Assembly (NCBI GenBank): GCA_031411655.1
Contig: JANOBM010000247.1
Span: 157,885-221,884 of the forward strand
DNA: 64,000 bases
Origin: UBA6163 sp031411655
GTDB lineage: Bacteria; Planctomycetota; Planctomycetia; Pirellulales; Pirellulaceae
Direction: 5' to 3'
The position numbers and the translations under genes were made by a program. Under the pieces are notes generated by a model. That model made no database searches. It had not been told where the DNA came from and saw only the letters and a program-made list of their open reading frames with translations. Shown one piece after another: positions 26,463 to 35,580 of this stretch. Positions within the stretch are counted from its first letter, which is position 1. Each line of letters opens with the position of its first letter.

Positions 26463-26837
26463 AGTTTCTTGTTCTTGGATAACAAACGAGGAGGCTGGGC
26501 GGCAACGATTCACTAGTCGATGGTCAGTCGCGTCAAGGCAAATGGCGTTGAACCATTCGCATGGCTTCGGGACTGCTACGACCGGTTGCCGTACTACCCA
26601 GGCGGCGAGGCATTCGCGCGGTACCAAGCGGACGACCTGTCGACGAGCTCAGTGTCAGATGGACTCGTCCCGGACATATGGCTGCGAACTCTGGGCGTGA
26701 CTAGGCGGGACTTCGGCGAAGCCCGACGCAGGGAGCGAGGGGCTGCCGACCGTCGTAAACGGCGCGAGCGACTCAAACGCAGACAAGGCAAATCCTTCCC
26801 CGCCGTATGTCGAACTCGCACTCGAACGGGTGGGTAA
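26463..26837 (+). pseudogene. IS66-family transposase C-terminal remnant
   Basis: The frame reads FLDNKRGGWAATIH, a TAG stop at 26514-26516, then SMVSRVKANGVEPFAWLRD and LVPDIWLRTLG. This matches the C-terminal region of IS66 TnpC transposases (GxKRGG...AxIYxxVxSCKxNGVxPxAYLRD, then LLPxxWL). The RNase H catalytic domain is missing and no terminal repeats were seen, so it is an old fragment. The last third is Arg-rich. Confidence 0.7.
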
Positions 26838-26878
26838 GGTTTCGTCTTCGATCTGGATTTGCGTTAAACTCTGAAACC

Positions 26879-27175
26879 ATGGAAGTATTACGAAAGATCG
26901 TGCCGGGGATCTCGCTCAGTTTGTCAGGCGAGGCAACGATTGCTCCGTCGGTTCGTAACGTTTTGTTCGACATTGCCATCCAACTCGAAGAATCGACAAA
27001 CCTTCCCATCGATATTGAGCATGTCGTGGCCGCAATCGTGTTGGCTGCTCGGAATAACGAGATCGACGCGAACGCACCGCTGGTCAGTGATGATTCGGTT
27101 CTGGTCGGCAAATTGGCACCGCACGTAAAATCAGTGTTTGCGCTCTATGGCGGCAAAGTCGGTCGCGACGAATGA
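26879..27175 (+). CDS. Conserved-looking small hypothetical protein
   Basis: A 98-residue acidic, non-membrane protein from the ATG at 26879; the frame is open to 26807 but that part overlaps the IS66 remnant. It is mainly helical (ITAPSVRNVLFDIAIQLEES-like and IDIEHVVAAIVLAARN segments). I recognise no family. It ends 12 bp before the methyltransferase start, so the two are probably one operon. Confidence 0.6.
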   Translation: MEVLRKIVPGISLSLSGEATIAPSVRNVLFDIAIQLEESTNLPIDIEHVVAAIVLAARNNEIDANAPLVSDDSVLVGKLAPHVKSVFALYGGKVGRDE

Positions 27176-27187
27176 GGGAAGATCGAC

Positions 27188-27805
27188 ATGCGAGATGAAA
27201 TTGCGTTTCGCGCGGCCCTCTGCATTTTACTCGTACTTATCATTGTGATTGGTGTCCCGCATCGACTGAATGCGGCTTCTTCCGGTGAACGCATTTCGCA
27301 CAGGCAAGAAGGGTACGTTTTTGCTGCGACGTTGAGGATTTCAGGCTTATTGCTTTGGATGAGCACCCTCGCCTATCTCCTGTTTCCATCAACCGTTGCG
27401 TGGGCATCGATTCCGCTTCCGCTGGCATTACGGTGGTGCGGAGCGATCGTGGGAGCGGCTTGTACAGCGTTCTTGTACTGGACTCTTTCGACCTTGGGAA
27501 AGAATCTCACTGATACCGCTGTGACCCGACGTGACGCGGTCTTGGTCACCCAAGGCCCTTATGGCTGGGTTCGGCATCCGTTTTACGTCTGTGCCGCGTT
27601 GCTAATGGTAGCCACTACTACGCTGACCGCGAATGGTCTGATCGGCATCAGTAGCGTATTGGTGCTTACACTGCTTGCGTTGAGGACGCCGAAAGAAGAG
27701 CAAATGCTGATCCGGCGATTTGGCGAAGGATATCGAAATTATATGAAGACAACAGGTAAATTCTTTACTCGCCTTGGTGGTCGGGGCTTTCGTGGAAGAA
27801 ATTAA
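27188..27805 (+). CDS. Isoprenylcysteine/phospholipid methyltransferase-family membrane protein
   Basis: A 205-residue protein with four to five membrane helices. The C-terminal GPYGWVRHPFYVCAALL, then EEQMLIRRFGEGYRNYMKTTGKF is the catalytic signature of the ICMT/PEMT family, which methylates small acceptors with SAM. A GAGGGAAGAT ribosome binding site lies before the ATG. The acceptor is unknown. Confidence 0.82.
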   Translation: MRDEIAFRAALCILLVLIIVIGVPHRLNAASSGERISHRQEGYVFAATLRISGLLLWMSTLAYLLFPSTVAWASIPLPLALRWCGAIVGAACTAFLYWTLSTLGKNLTDTAVTRRDAVLVTQGPYGWVRHPFYVCAALLMVATTTLTANGLIGISSVLVLTLLALRTPKEEQMLIRRFGEGYRNYMKTTGKFFTRLGGRGFRGRN

Positions 27806-27916
27806 AATGACACTTTCTATCCGCGTTCGTCGTACTCAAAAATAATCGTCCGAACTGACCGGTTCTTTGCAATGCTTGGTCACTCAACCTAATCGGTAAA
27901 TCGCCGAATCTTTGCC

Positions 27917-27996
27917 GTCTAAGAATCAATCCGAAAACCATAAGCCGCTTTGGTGCTAGCCGCGGGTCTCTTCGGTTTTCGGATAGGTTCTTAGAC
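27917..27996. repeat. 80-bp inverted-repeat (MITE/REP-like) element
   Basis: A 23-nt arm at 27917-27939 and its complement at 27974-27996 match at 21 of 23 positions, around a core containing AAGCCGCT and GCTAGCCGCGGG. A shorter outer pair (CAATGCTTG near 27870 and CAAGCATTG near 28000) may belong to it. It lies in the 343-bp gap between the methyltransferase and the lactonase. No transposase is encoded. Confidence 0.6.
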
Positions 27997-28148
27997 AAGC
28001 ATTGTGTCCGCCCCAATACTCAGGATTGACCACATTTGAGAAAACGACCCTCAGTCTGCTTGCTAGGTTTGCTCCCCATCTTGATGATTACTCTGCATTA
28101 AACTCTTTCCGAAACTCCGACTGTCAAACTCCAACATTGAGCCATTTC

Positions 28149-29297
28149 ATGGATAAGCTGCGCTGTCTCTTGTTTCTGTTCGTTTTGTTGCTTTCAAGGG
28201 ATCTGCTAGCCATGGAGCCACCCCTGTCCGGAAAGTATTGGTTGTTTCTTGGCACCTATACCAGCGATGATGGTAGTAAGGGAATTTATCGCTGCTCACT
28301 TGACGCCGCGACCGGAAAACTCGGCGACCCTGAGGTTGCTATGGCTATCACCAACCCATCCTTTTTGCACATCTCACCCGATGGGAGATCGCTCTACTCC
28401 GTTGGCGAAAGCGCGCCCGACGGAAGCGTGCATTCATTCAAGCTCGATCTGTCGACGGGTATGCTCTCCGATCAGGTTTCGCTCACAAGCGGTGGGCCAG
28501 GCGCTTGCCATATTAGCACCGACAAGCAAAATCAATTCGCCGTTGTTTCCAATTATTCGGATGGGAGCTACGCATTTTTTAAGCTTAAGCCGGATGGTTC
28601 CATCGATTCGCGAATCGCCTACCACCGAGTGCCGCTCGTCAAGGTCGATGGCAAAGAACGCAAGGCGCTTGGCCATTGTGGGGCATTCAACTCGACGGGT
28701 GAATTCGCGTTCACGTGTGATGCAGGCCAAGATAAGCTCCACCTCTTTCGCCTCGACCGTGAAATGGCGACAGTTTCCATCAACGACCCGTCGTCGATAT
28801 TGATGCCCGCTTCAAGTGCCCCGCGACATATCCATATCGCGGATGATGACAGTGTCGCATTCGTCAATGGTGAACATGATATGACCGTAAACCTGGTCAA
28901 GCTCGACACGAAATCCAATCGGTACGAGGTGGTCCAGAGCCTTTCAACTTTGCGCGCAGGTGAGCAAGTGCAAAACGGTGACAGTACCGCAGAATGCCGG
29001 ATCCATCCGAACGGTAGGTTTGTGTATGTGTCCAATCGTGGCCATAACACGATCGCCGTCTTCAAGTTCGATGCGGTGGCGGCGAAACTTTCGCCTGTCG
29101 GGCACATTACGGGCGATATCAAAATCCCGCGAAACTTTAACATTTCACCGTGCGGACGATGGATGTTGATTGCCAGTCAAGATGGTGGCAAAGTCGGTGT
29201 ATTCGAGATCGATCAGGAGACCGGACTGGCGAACGAGACCTCCCACGTAGTCGCAATCAGTCGCTGTGTTTGTATTAAATTTGTAAGCAAGCTTTGA
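28149..29297 (+). CDS. Secreted lactonase (6-phosphogluconolactonase-type, seven-bladed propeller)
   Basis: A 382-residue protein from ATG 28149, with a signal peptide (CLLFLFVLLLSRDLLA). Propeller signatures include FLGTYTSDDGSKGIYRC, SPDGRSLYSVGE, GGPGACHISTD, HPNGRFVYVSNRGHNTIAVF and FNISPCGRWMLIASQDGG. This family hydrolyses lactones such as 6-phosphogluconolactone or related compounds; being exported, a sugar-lactone substrate outside the cytoplasm is more likely. It is single-gene. Confidence 0.85.
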   Translation: MDKLRCLLFLFVLLLSRDLLAMEPPLSGKYWLFLGTYTSDDGSKGIYRCSLDAATGKLGDPEVAMAITNPSFLHISPDGRSLYSVGESAPDGSVHSFKLDLSTGMLSDQVSLTSGGPGACHISTDKQNQFAVVSNYSDGSYAFFKLKPDGSIDSRIAYHRVPLVKVDGKERKALGHCGAFNSTGEFAFTCDAGQDKLHLFRLDREMATVSINDPSSILMPASSAPRHIHIADDDSVAFVNGEHDMTVNLVKLDTKSNRYEVVQSLSTLRAGEQVQNGDSTAECRIHPNGRFVYVSNRGHNTIAVFKFDAVAAKLSPVGHITGDIKIPRNFNISPCGRWMLIASQDGGKVGVFEIDQETGLANETSHVVAISRCVCIKFVSKL

Positions 29298-29419
29298 TCA
29301 TGACAACTGCGTGACGTGACGGGACAGAGTTCTCGCAAACGTTTTGCGCCTAATTCTCTTTGAGCTTAAGGGCCTCCCGGCGAGGACGGTTACTTCATGG
29401 CGTCGCAAAGATTCATCCA

Positions 29420-29958
29420 GCCGGTGGTTGTATTTCGGTTGGTGCGGCCAGGGCTACATGGGAAGTGAACGGCGGCACGATGCCTGCCCCGGACGCTCGA
29501 CAAAAGCCAGGAGCGCTTTTTCCCAAAGCTCCTGGATTGGGCGTTAAGTTTGCAGAAATACGCGATGGCCTGTCAAACACTATCATGATCGTTGAAGATG
29601 CTGGGCGTCCTGAGGTTTGGATCAGTGGCCGCATGTCCGCTAATCCCCGAGGCGGCGCAGACATCATTGGCACACCGCACGTTGAGGAAGGTTGGGGGTG
29701 GGCTGACCTGCAAGATAGCTTCAGCTTGGATGGTGGCAATGAATTGGGAATTCCTAACGCCACCAATAGCAGTACTTTCGTAGTGACGCGAAACGGAAAT
29801 TGCATGGTGAACTGCTCAAACGACGGTGAAATCTACTCTTTTCATGTTGGTGGAGCGCATGCGACGGGTCGGTGTCGTTCTTGTCACAACAAATGAACGG
29901 CCTCCTTCTCGTTCAATTGTGCACCAAAGACATGCGTGAGGTGATTGAAGAGAAGTGA
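29420..29958 (+). pseudogene. Decayed DUF1559 (H-X9-DG) gene
   Basis: The plus strand gives WEVNGGTMPAPD, VKFAEIRDGLSNTIMIVEDAG and GWGWADLQDSFSLDGG, typical of the DUF1559 C-terminal domain, up to SFHVGGAH at about 29857. The conserved DG then continues in another frame as DGSVSFLSQQMNGLL with a TGA at 29956-29958. About 10 nt appear lost between the His and the DG. The N-terminal prepilin part is also absent, so it is a fragment. Confidence 0.8.
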
Positions 29959-30150
29959 TCTCTCAGCGGGCGATTAATAAGGTGAAATCGCATGCGCAGC
30001 AGTTTGTCGGCGCAAGCAGCCGTTGATTAGAATGGTAGCTTGCGCATGGGCAGAGCGAGGATGTCTTGTTGGTGCTCACTTTCGGATCCGTTGAAAAACG
30101 TAGCGTTCATATACCGTCGTTGTACGATTGACTCCCACGCATTTTTGTTG

Positions 30151-31335
30151 ATGACCATGAATTCGGCGCGATTATCGTTAGTCTTTGCGGCATCGTTCCT
30201 CGCGTTGCCATTGTCAGCGAAGACGCCCTCCGTTGAATTGTTGGGGGTCGCTAGGATCGACGGAAATACGTCAGACGGGAGCGGCTTGACGGAAAAGCTT
30301 GAAGATGGATCGAGCGCGAACCAATTTGGTGGTTTGTCGGCAATCGATTACACGGGAGTCGGTGACCGGTTTGTGCTATTGTCAGATCGTGGAGCGGGGG
30401 ATGGGGCGGTGAGTTTTCCCTGCCGCTACCATGAGGCGGAATTGGTTTTAGTGCCAGAGAACAAAGAGGTGCGCTTTGTTCTCTCCGCAACCCATTTGTT
30501 CCAATCGGAAGATGGCCAGCAGTTGGTGGGTTCTTTGGCAGCACATGGCAAGGATCTGATTAATGGTCGGTCAGACCCACAATGGACAGCGTTTGATCCG
30601 GAGGGGATTCGTTTTCTTGGGAATGGGCAATTGCTTGTCAGCGACGAATACGGTCCCCGTGTTGTCATTGCGGAGACCGACGGAAGAATCACGAGCCAAT
30701 ACGATGTTCCCATTGAATTTCATTTGCAATTGCCTCGCGACGGGCTTTATACCGCGGGGCTCTATCCCAACCGTGGATTTGAAGGAATCGCGATTACGCC
30801 TAGCGGTAAAAAATCGATCGCAGTCCTTCAAAGCCCACTAGTGCAAGACGGTGTTCTTAAGGACGGCAAGTGTTTAGGGATGAACAGCCGTTGGTTGGTC
30901 TTCGATCGATTGGGCAAGCCGATCAAGCAGATTGTTTACCGCCTCGAAAGCGTTGATACGGGCGTTAGTGAAATTCTTGCCATCGATGAAAGCCGTTTCC
31001 TTGTCCTTGAGCGAGACAGCAATTCTGGCCTTGAGGCAAACGTCAAGAAGATGTTCCTCGCGGAGATCGAAGATGCCACGGATGTTAGTGGTATGGCGTC
31101 ACTTCCCGAACAAGCGGCACCCTGCCATGTTGTCGTCGCGTCCAAAACATTGGTAATCGATCTGCTGGAAGATCGATTTGGCCTTGGCGGCGAACTTGCG
31201 GCCGAAAAACCAGAGGGTATCTGCTGGGGGAAAGACCTTTCCGACGGTAGGAAAACGCTGTGGGTCTGTTGTGACAACGATTTTGATTCCTCTCGAAAGT
31301 CCGAAATCTATTGCTTCGCTGTAGGTGGCTTGTAA
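30151..31335 (+). CDS. Secreted esterase-like phytase-domain protein
   Basis: A 394-residue protein with a signal peptide (LSLVFAASFLALPLSAKTP). It matches the 'esterase-like activity of phytase' propeller family: GGLSAIDYTG..FVLLSDRG, DPEGIRFL..QLLVSDEYGP, PNRGFEGIAITP, EISEILAIDESRFLVLERDS and EKPEGICWG. Phytase activity is not assured; family members include phosphodiesterase-like propellers. The start could be either of two adjacent ATGs (30151 or 30157). No operon partner. Confidence 0.75.
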   Translation: MTMNSARLSLVFAASFLALPLSAKTPSVELLGVARIDGNTSDGSGLTEKLEDGSSANQFGGLSAIDYTGVGDRFVLLSDRGAGDGAVSFPCRYHEAELVLVPENKEVRFVLSATHLFQSEDGQQLVGSLAAHGKDLINGRSDPQWTAFDPEGIRFLGNGQLLVSDEYGPRVVIAETDGRITSQYDVPIEFHLQLPRDGLYTAGLYPNRGFEGIAITPSGKKSIAVLQSPLVQDGVLKDGKCLGMNSRWLVFDRLGKPIKQIVYRLESVDTGVSEILAIDESRFLVLERDSNSGLEANVKKMFLAEIEDATDVSGMASLPEQAAPCHVVVASKTLVIDLLEDRFGLGGELAAEKPEGICWGKDLSDGRKTLWVCCDNDFDSSRKSEIYCFAVGGL

Positions 31336-31565
31336 AGCGTTTTTACTAGATACTCTTGGCGGCGGGCACTTGATTACGTGAATCGGCTTATTTTGGCGTC
31401 GGCGTTTCAGGCTGAGTCGAATGTCCGTGTGAACGACTTCTGCATGTACCGGGACTGCTTGCTATTTCGCATTGTCCCTTTCTAACGCGATTCTTCAGCT
31501 TACACTTTGAGTCAGTCGCTTTCCGTTGGCGTGTGGTCACTTAGACCGCGAAAGGTCCGATTCGA

Positions 31566-32591
31566 ATGACAAAGCTCAAGTTCGCGGTATGTGGTGCGGG
31601 ATTCTGGTCGCAGTTCCAACTGGCAGCATGGGGCGAGATTAATAATGCGATTTGCGTTGCTGTTTGCGACAGTAACCTTGAAAAGGCCGCAGCGCTGGCA
31701 AGCCGTTTCGAGATTCAGAAAGTCTATACAGACGCAACGGAGATGATCCGCAATGAGTCCCTCGATTTCGTGGACGTCATCTCAAGTCCAGCAAGCCACG
31801 AGTCGTTGGTGCGACTTTCTTCAGAGAATAATCTTCCCGTCATCTGTCAAAAGCCAATGGCTGAAGAGTGGGACGCTTGTGAGCGGATGGTTGAAATGTG
31901 TCGCAAGACCAACACATGGTTTGCGATCCATGAAAACTGGAGATGGCAAAGTACGCTTCGGCGTGTGAAACAGTGTTTGGACGCTGGCGACATTGGGGAT
32001 GTCTTTCGGTGTCGTCTCGATTTTGTGACTGGCTTTGATGTTTTTGCGAACCAGCCGACGCTGCGCGAGAGCGAGCGATTTATTATCGCGGACTTAGGTT
32101 GCCACGTCATCGACTACGCAAGGTGTCTATTTGGTGAGGCCACAAGTATCTATTGCCGAACTTCACGAGTCTCCACGGCCATTCGTGGGGAAGACACGGC
32201 AACGTTATCGCTATGGATGAATGAAGGGCAGACCATGGTCGATATCAACTTGGCGTATGCAGGTACGCCGCTGGAAGACGATTGCTTTCCCCAAACGCGA
32301 TTGTTTGCAGAAGGAAAGCTTGGATCGCTTGAATTGCTTTCCGGTTATCGAATCCGAGTGACAACGCAAGAAGGCACTCGCGAGGAAGTATTGCCTCCCG
32401 AGAACTATCGTTGGGTCGACCCTCGGTATGCCGTTGTCCACAGTAGCATGGTAGCGTGTAACTCGCACTTCTTAGAATACATCCAGCTCAACCGGCCTGC
32501 CGAAACAGATGGAAGGGATAACCTTCGTACGATGAAATTGGTTTTCGCAGCGTACGAGTCAGCCGCTCGAAATAGATGCATTGTTTTCTAG
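31566..32591 (+). CDS. Gfo/Idh/MocA-family NAD(P)-dependent oxidoreductase
   Basis: A 341-residue two-domain oxidoreductase. The Rossmann motif CGAGFWSQFQLAAW lies at residues ~9-22, ICQKPMAEEW carries the conserved EKP-like element (~94-103), and IADLGCHVIDYARCLFG is the family's substrate-side motif. The Lys in QKPMAE replaces the usual EKP. It is likely to act on a sugar or cyclitol; the substrate is unknown. Single gene. Confidence 0.88.
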   Translation: MTKLKFAVCGAGFWSQFQLAAWGEINNAICVAVCDSNLEKAAALASRFEIQKVYTDATEMIRNESLDFVDVISSPASHESLVRLSSENNLPVICQKPMAEEWDACERMVEMCRKTNTWFAIHENWRWQSTLRRVKQCLDAGDIGDVFRCRLDFVTGFDVFANQPTLRESERFIIADLGCHVIDYARCLFGEATSIYCRTSRVSTAIRGEDTATLSLWMNEGQTMVDINLAYAGTPLEDDCFPQTRLFAEGKLGSLELLSGYRIRVTTQEGTREEVLPPENYRWVDPRYAVVHSSMVACNSHFLEYIQLNRPAETDGRDNLRTMKLVFAAYESAARNRCIVF

Positions 32592-32785
32592 GTCCAAACC
32601 AGAAGATTGTTCCTCGAATGATCGTCGGCTTGGTTGGCAGCATCAGTATGCCGTAGTTTGGGAGAAATGCTTGTTGGGCTAATGGGTGATGCTCGCTTCG
32701 AAGCGTGGTGACGAATCGACTTGTCCGATAGGGTTCGAGGGCGTTTGAGCTCGTCAAATCGCAGTAAAAACATTCCTAGAGTACT

Positions 32786-32844
32786 GCGTTTTTGGGGGTG
32801 TCTCGATAAATCGAGAACCAGTAGGTCCCGTTAGGCAAAAACGC
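32786..32844. repeat. Nested inverted repeat at nth 3' end
   Basis: GCGTTTTTG (32786-32794) pairs with CAAAAACGC (32836-32844), and inside lies TCTCGATAAATCGAGA (32801-32816), a perfect 7-bp stem. It begins at the nth stop codon and sits between convergent genes, so it probably terminates transcription. Confidence 0.45.
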
Positions 32845-33497
32845 TAGGCTTTGATATGGAGGAATGGTTTGCGACGTCGCGGAAACAGTTCGCGGCACAG
32901 ATCGCAAACCGTGCCATCGCATGCACGGGCCGTGCAATGTTCGCGGCCGTAGTAGATGATTTGTAAATGAAGGTCGCGCCATGATTCGGGTGGGAAAAGA
33001 CTTTTCAAGTCAGCTTCCGTTTGAGTGACACTCTTGCCACCGGTCAGCCCCCAGCGTTGGGCCAATCGGTGGATATGGGTGTCAACGGGAAATGCATGCA
33101 GGCCAAATATCTGGCTCATCACGACGCTTGCCGTTTTGTGACCCACACCTGGTAGCGACTCAAGCGATTCGAAGGAATTCGGAACCTTTCCACCGAAGCG
33201 TTCTACAATTTGCGCAGCCAGTCCTTGCAACGCCTTCGCCTTTTTTGGCGCCAGTCCGAGTGGGCGAATGATTTCAAGGATCGCATCGACCGTCATCGCC
33301 GCCATGAGGTACGGCGTCCCACCGACGAGGAATAACGCGGGAGTGACTTCGTTTACTTTCTTATCCGTGCACTGGGCACTCAGTACCACGGCGACCAGCA
33401 ACGTAAATGCGTCACTATGGTCCAGCGGAATCGGCGGACTGGGATAGAGGCTCGACAATCGCTCTGCGATCAGTTTAGCTCGCTGGGTCTTTTTCAT
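32844..33497 (-). CDS. nth: Endonuclease III (base-excision DNA glycosylase/AP lyase)
   Basis: A 217-residue HhH-GPD glycosylase. The hairpin SLPGVGHKTASVV carries catalytic Lys121, and FPVDTHIHRLAQRWG carries Asp139. The C-terminal Cys set is 188, 193, 198 and 201, a 5-5-3 spacing that differs from the canonical C-X6-C-X2-C-X5-C of the 4Fe-4S cluster. It removes oxidised pyrimidines. It stands alone on the minus strand. Confidence 0.92.
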   Translation of the reverse strand: MKKTQRAKLIAERLSSLYPSPPIPLDHSDAFTLLVAVVLSAQCTDKKVNEVTPALFLVGGTPYLMAAMTVDAILEIIRPLGLAPKKAKALQGLAAQIVERFGGKVPNSFESLESLPGVGHKTASVVMSQIFGLHAFPVDTHIHRLAQRWGLTGGKSVTQTEADLKSLFPPESWRDLHLQIIYYGREHCTARACDGTVCDLCRELFPRRRKPFLHIKA

Positions 33498-33665
33498 GGA
33501 GATAGATCATAGGAGATCGCAACCCACGCCGTGAAGACAGCGATCGCATGAAACACCGATTAGCGGACGGCGCTCGCGTGCCGGCTGGGTCGGCAGGTGG
33601 TTCCCTCGTTGCCAAGTGGCCTGCCCCGGGACGCTAGCGCTCATCCGCTGATGTGATTCGTTGAT

Positions 33666-35129
33666 TTATCGAGTACGGTTGCCGGCAACTTCTGCTAGCC
33701 GCATGTATCCGTACATCGTTTGGTCGCTGCGAATAATCAGGAATTGGCCCTGCGCAGGTTCCTGTTGGGCGACCTTATTCAGGATTCCTTGAAGTTCGCC
33801 GATGGATGCCGTTGACCAACCATGAAGGCCGATGAGTACATCGCCTTTTTGGATTCCCTGAGAATCGGCTGGTGAGCCTTTGCGGACGTCGGCTACAAGC
33901 AGACCGCCGCGATAATTTTTGCGACTCTTCTTGTTGATATTCTGCATGGCAGTTTTCGAAACTGGCTGTAGCTTGACACCAATGGCAGCCCATGCAAGTG
34001 CTTGAGCGTCGTCGCCGACGACTGCTGGCGCACCGCTGAGTGTCATCGCTACTTTTACCAACTGGCCGGATCTCTCGACTTCGAACGGGATCTGTTCGCC
34101 CGCCTGAGCTTCAATCAGAGCTAAACCGAAGTCCAAGCGATCATTCGTCGCCACGCCGCCAACTTGAACAATGCGATCACCGGCCTGCAACCCTTCACGG
34201 GACGCAGGGCTACTGGCGGCAACATGAGCGATCACTACTCCGTCCCCGTCACGCGGCCCGCCTTCGGTGCGCAGGCCAATTGATAAGCGATCTTCGTTGT
34301 GACTGCTGATCATGTCGCTTACGATGTCGATCGCCTGATCGATGGGGATGGCAAATGCAATTTGTTGCGCACCAATGCGTACTGCAACATTGACCCCGAT
34401 AATCTCGCCGTGAATGTTCAACAAGGGACCGCCCGAGTTCCCCGGATTGATTCCAGCACTGGTTTGAATGAGATCGCGATATTCCTGAGTGTCATTGACA
34501 GGTACATCGCGATGGAGCGCCGAGACGATACCTTCGGTCGCGGTATGGACATATCCGAAGGCATTGCCAATGGCGATCACGGGTTCTCCGACCATCAAGT
34601 CGCTACTCGTTCCGCGCGGAATGGTTTCGAGAGGCTGCGTGACCTTTACTTTAAGAAGAGCTAGGTCACTGCGTATTTCGGTTGCTACTACTTCCGCGGT
34701 CGTTGTTGACCCGTCCGCAAGCGTCACTTGAACTTGATCAACGTCTTCAACGACGTGAAAGTTCGTGATCACGTACCCTCGGGGGTCAATGACTACTCCG
34801 GTGCCCATGCCATTGACGTGGCGACCCGCTTCCCCGCTTGCACCCGCCATGGATGCGGCCGTTGCACGAATAGTCTTTTGTCCATGAATGTTGACGACAG
34901 CGCCACTACATCGACGGATCGCTAGTACAGTGGGCGTTTCGCGTTCGGACAGGCTTGTATCCGGATTAGCACCACCGGCCTCTCGGGCGACGAGCATCGG
35001 ACCCGTCATGGCCAAAGCCAGCGCGAGCGAGAAACGCTTTGAGTGCTTGATCACGGAGTAGCTTGCCCGCGAAATGACTTCATTTCGTGACGTGCCTTTT
35101 CGACCAAGTCTTGACATGAAACGTTGCAT
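33666..35129 (-). CDS. HtrA/DegP-type trypsin-like periplasmic protease with two PDZ domains
   Basis: From ATG 35129 the protein has 487 residues; the frame is open to a TTG at 35153, and an internal GTG at 35054 would also give a signal peptide (FSLALALAMTGPMLVA). Catalytic residues are visible as ITNFHVVEDV (His, ~125), RSDLALLKV (Asp, ~155) and GINPGNSGGPLLN (Ser, ~232). Two PDZ domains follow, the second with GGLLVADVRKGSPADSQGIQKGD. It degrades or chaperones misfolded envelope proteins. Confidence 0.9.
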   Translation of the reverse strand: MQRFMSRLGRKGTSRNEVISRASYSVIKHSKRFSLALALAMTGPMLVAREAGGANPDTSLSERETPTVLAIRRCSGAVVNIHGQKTIRATAASMAGASGEAGRHVNGMGTGVVIDPRGYVITNFHVVEDVDQVQVTLADGSTTTAEVVATEIRSDLALLKVKVTQPLETIPRGTSSDLMVGEPVIAIGNAFGYVHTATEGIVSALHRDVPVNDTQEYRDLIQTSAGINPGNSGGPLLNIHGEIIGVNVAVRIGAQQIAFAIPIDQAIDIVSDMISSHNEDRLSIGLRTEGGPRDGDGVVIAHVAASSPASREGLQAGDRIVQVGGVATNDRLDFGLALIEAQAGEQIPFEVERSGQLVKVAMTLSGAPAVVGDDAQALAWAAIGVKLQPVSKTAMQNINKKSRKNYRGGLLVADVRKGSPADSQGIQKGDVLIGLHGWSTASIGELQGILNKVAQQEPAQGQFLIIRSDQTMYGYMRLAEVAGNRTR

Positions 35130-35451
35130 GGAACCCCGCGCATCCGTGAGCAAGCCTTCCGCCCTAGTCCGCTGGCCAAAGACCGCGCGGATTGCCTTGC
35201 CAGTGACGAGACTGGCACGAGTGGTTGCATCGGATGTTCTGGCTATGCAGCTTCACGCATGTGTATTGGCGCGGAAAGGTTTACCTGTCTTAACGCAGGT
35301 TTATCCAGTTTGCATCTCAGCGAAGGAAGTTGCGCTGTCATAGAAGAGGCGCAGTCGCGCCAGTTGGTGTTGCTCCAACGTGGGCCTGAATGCAATTTTT
35401 GCAATTCTGACGGGCGAGATGCTTTGGCAGGTAAGGTTGGTGGCTTACCTA

Positions 35452-35551
35452 GAGCCTATCCGAAAAGGGGTCTGACGCTCTCCGGGGAGGCCAAAAAACC
35501 GATGAAGTCGACTCGCTTCCAAAAGGGTCAGACCCCTTTTCGGATGGGCTC
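35452..35551. repeat. 100-bp REP/MITE-like hairpin element
   Basis: Arms of 25 nt at 35452-35476 and 35527-35551 are complementary with one mismatch and carry the AAAAGGGGTCTGAC / GTCAGACCCCTTTT motif that recurs as a REP-type element in other bacteria, often with TnpA_REP transposases. The core is about 50 nt. No TnpA_REP gene is in the window. It lies in the 450-bp gap upstream of the HtrA gene. Confidence 0.75.
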
Positions 35552-35580
35552 CTAGTAACAAGGTTTCGTTGCTAGCTGCT

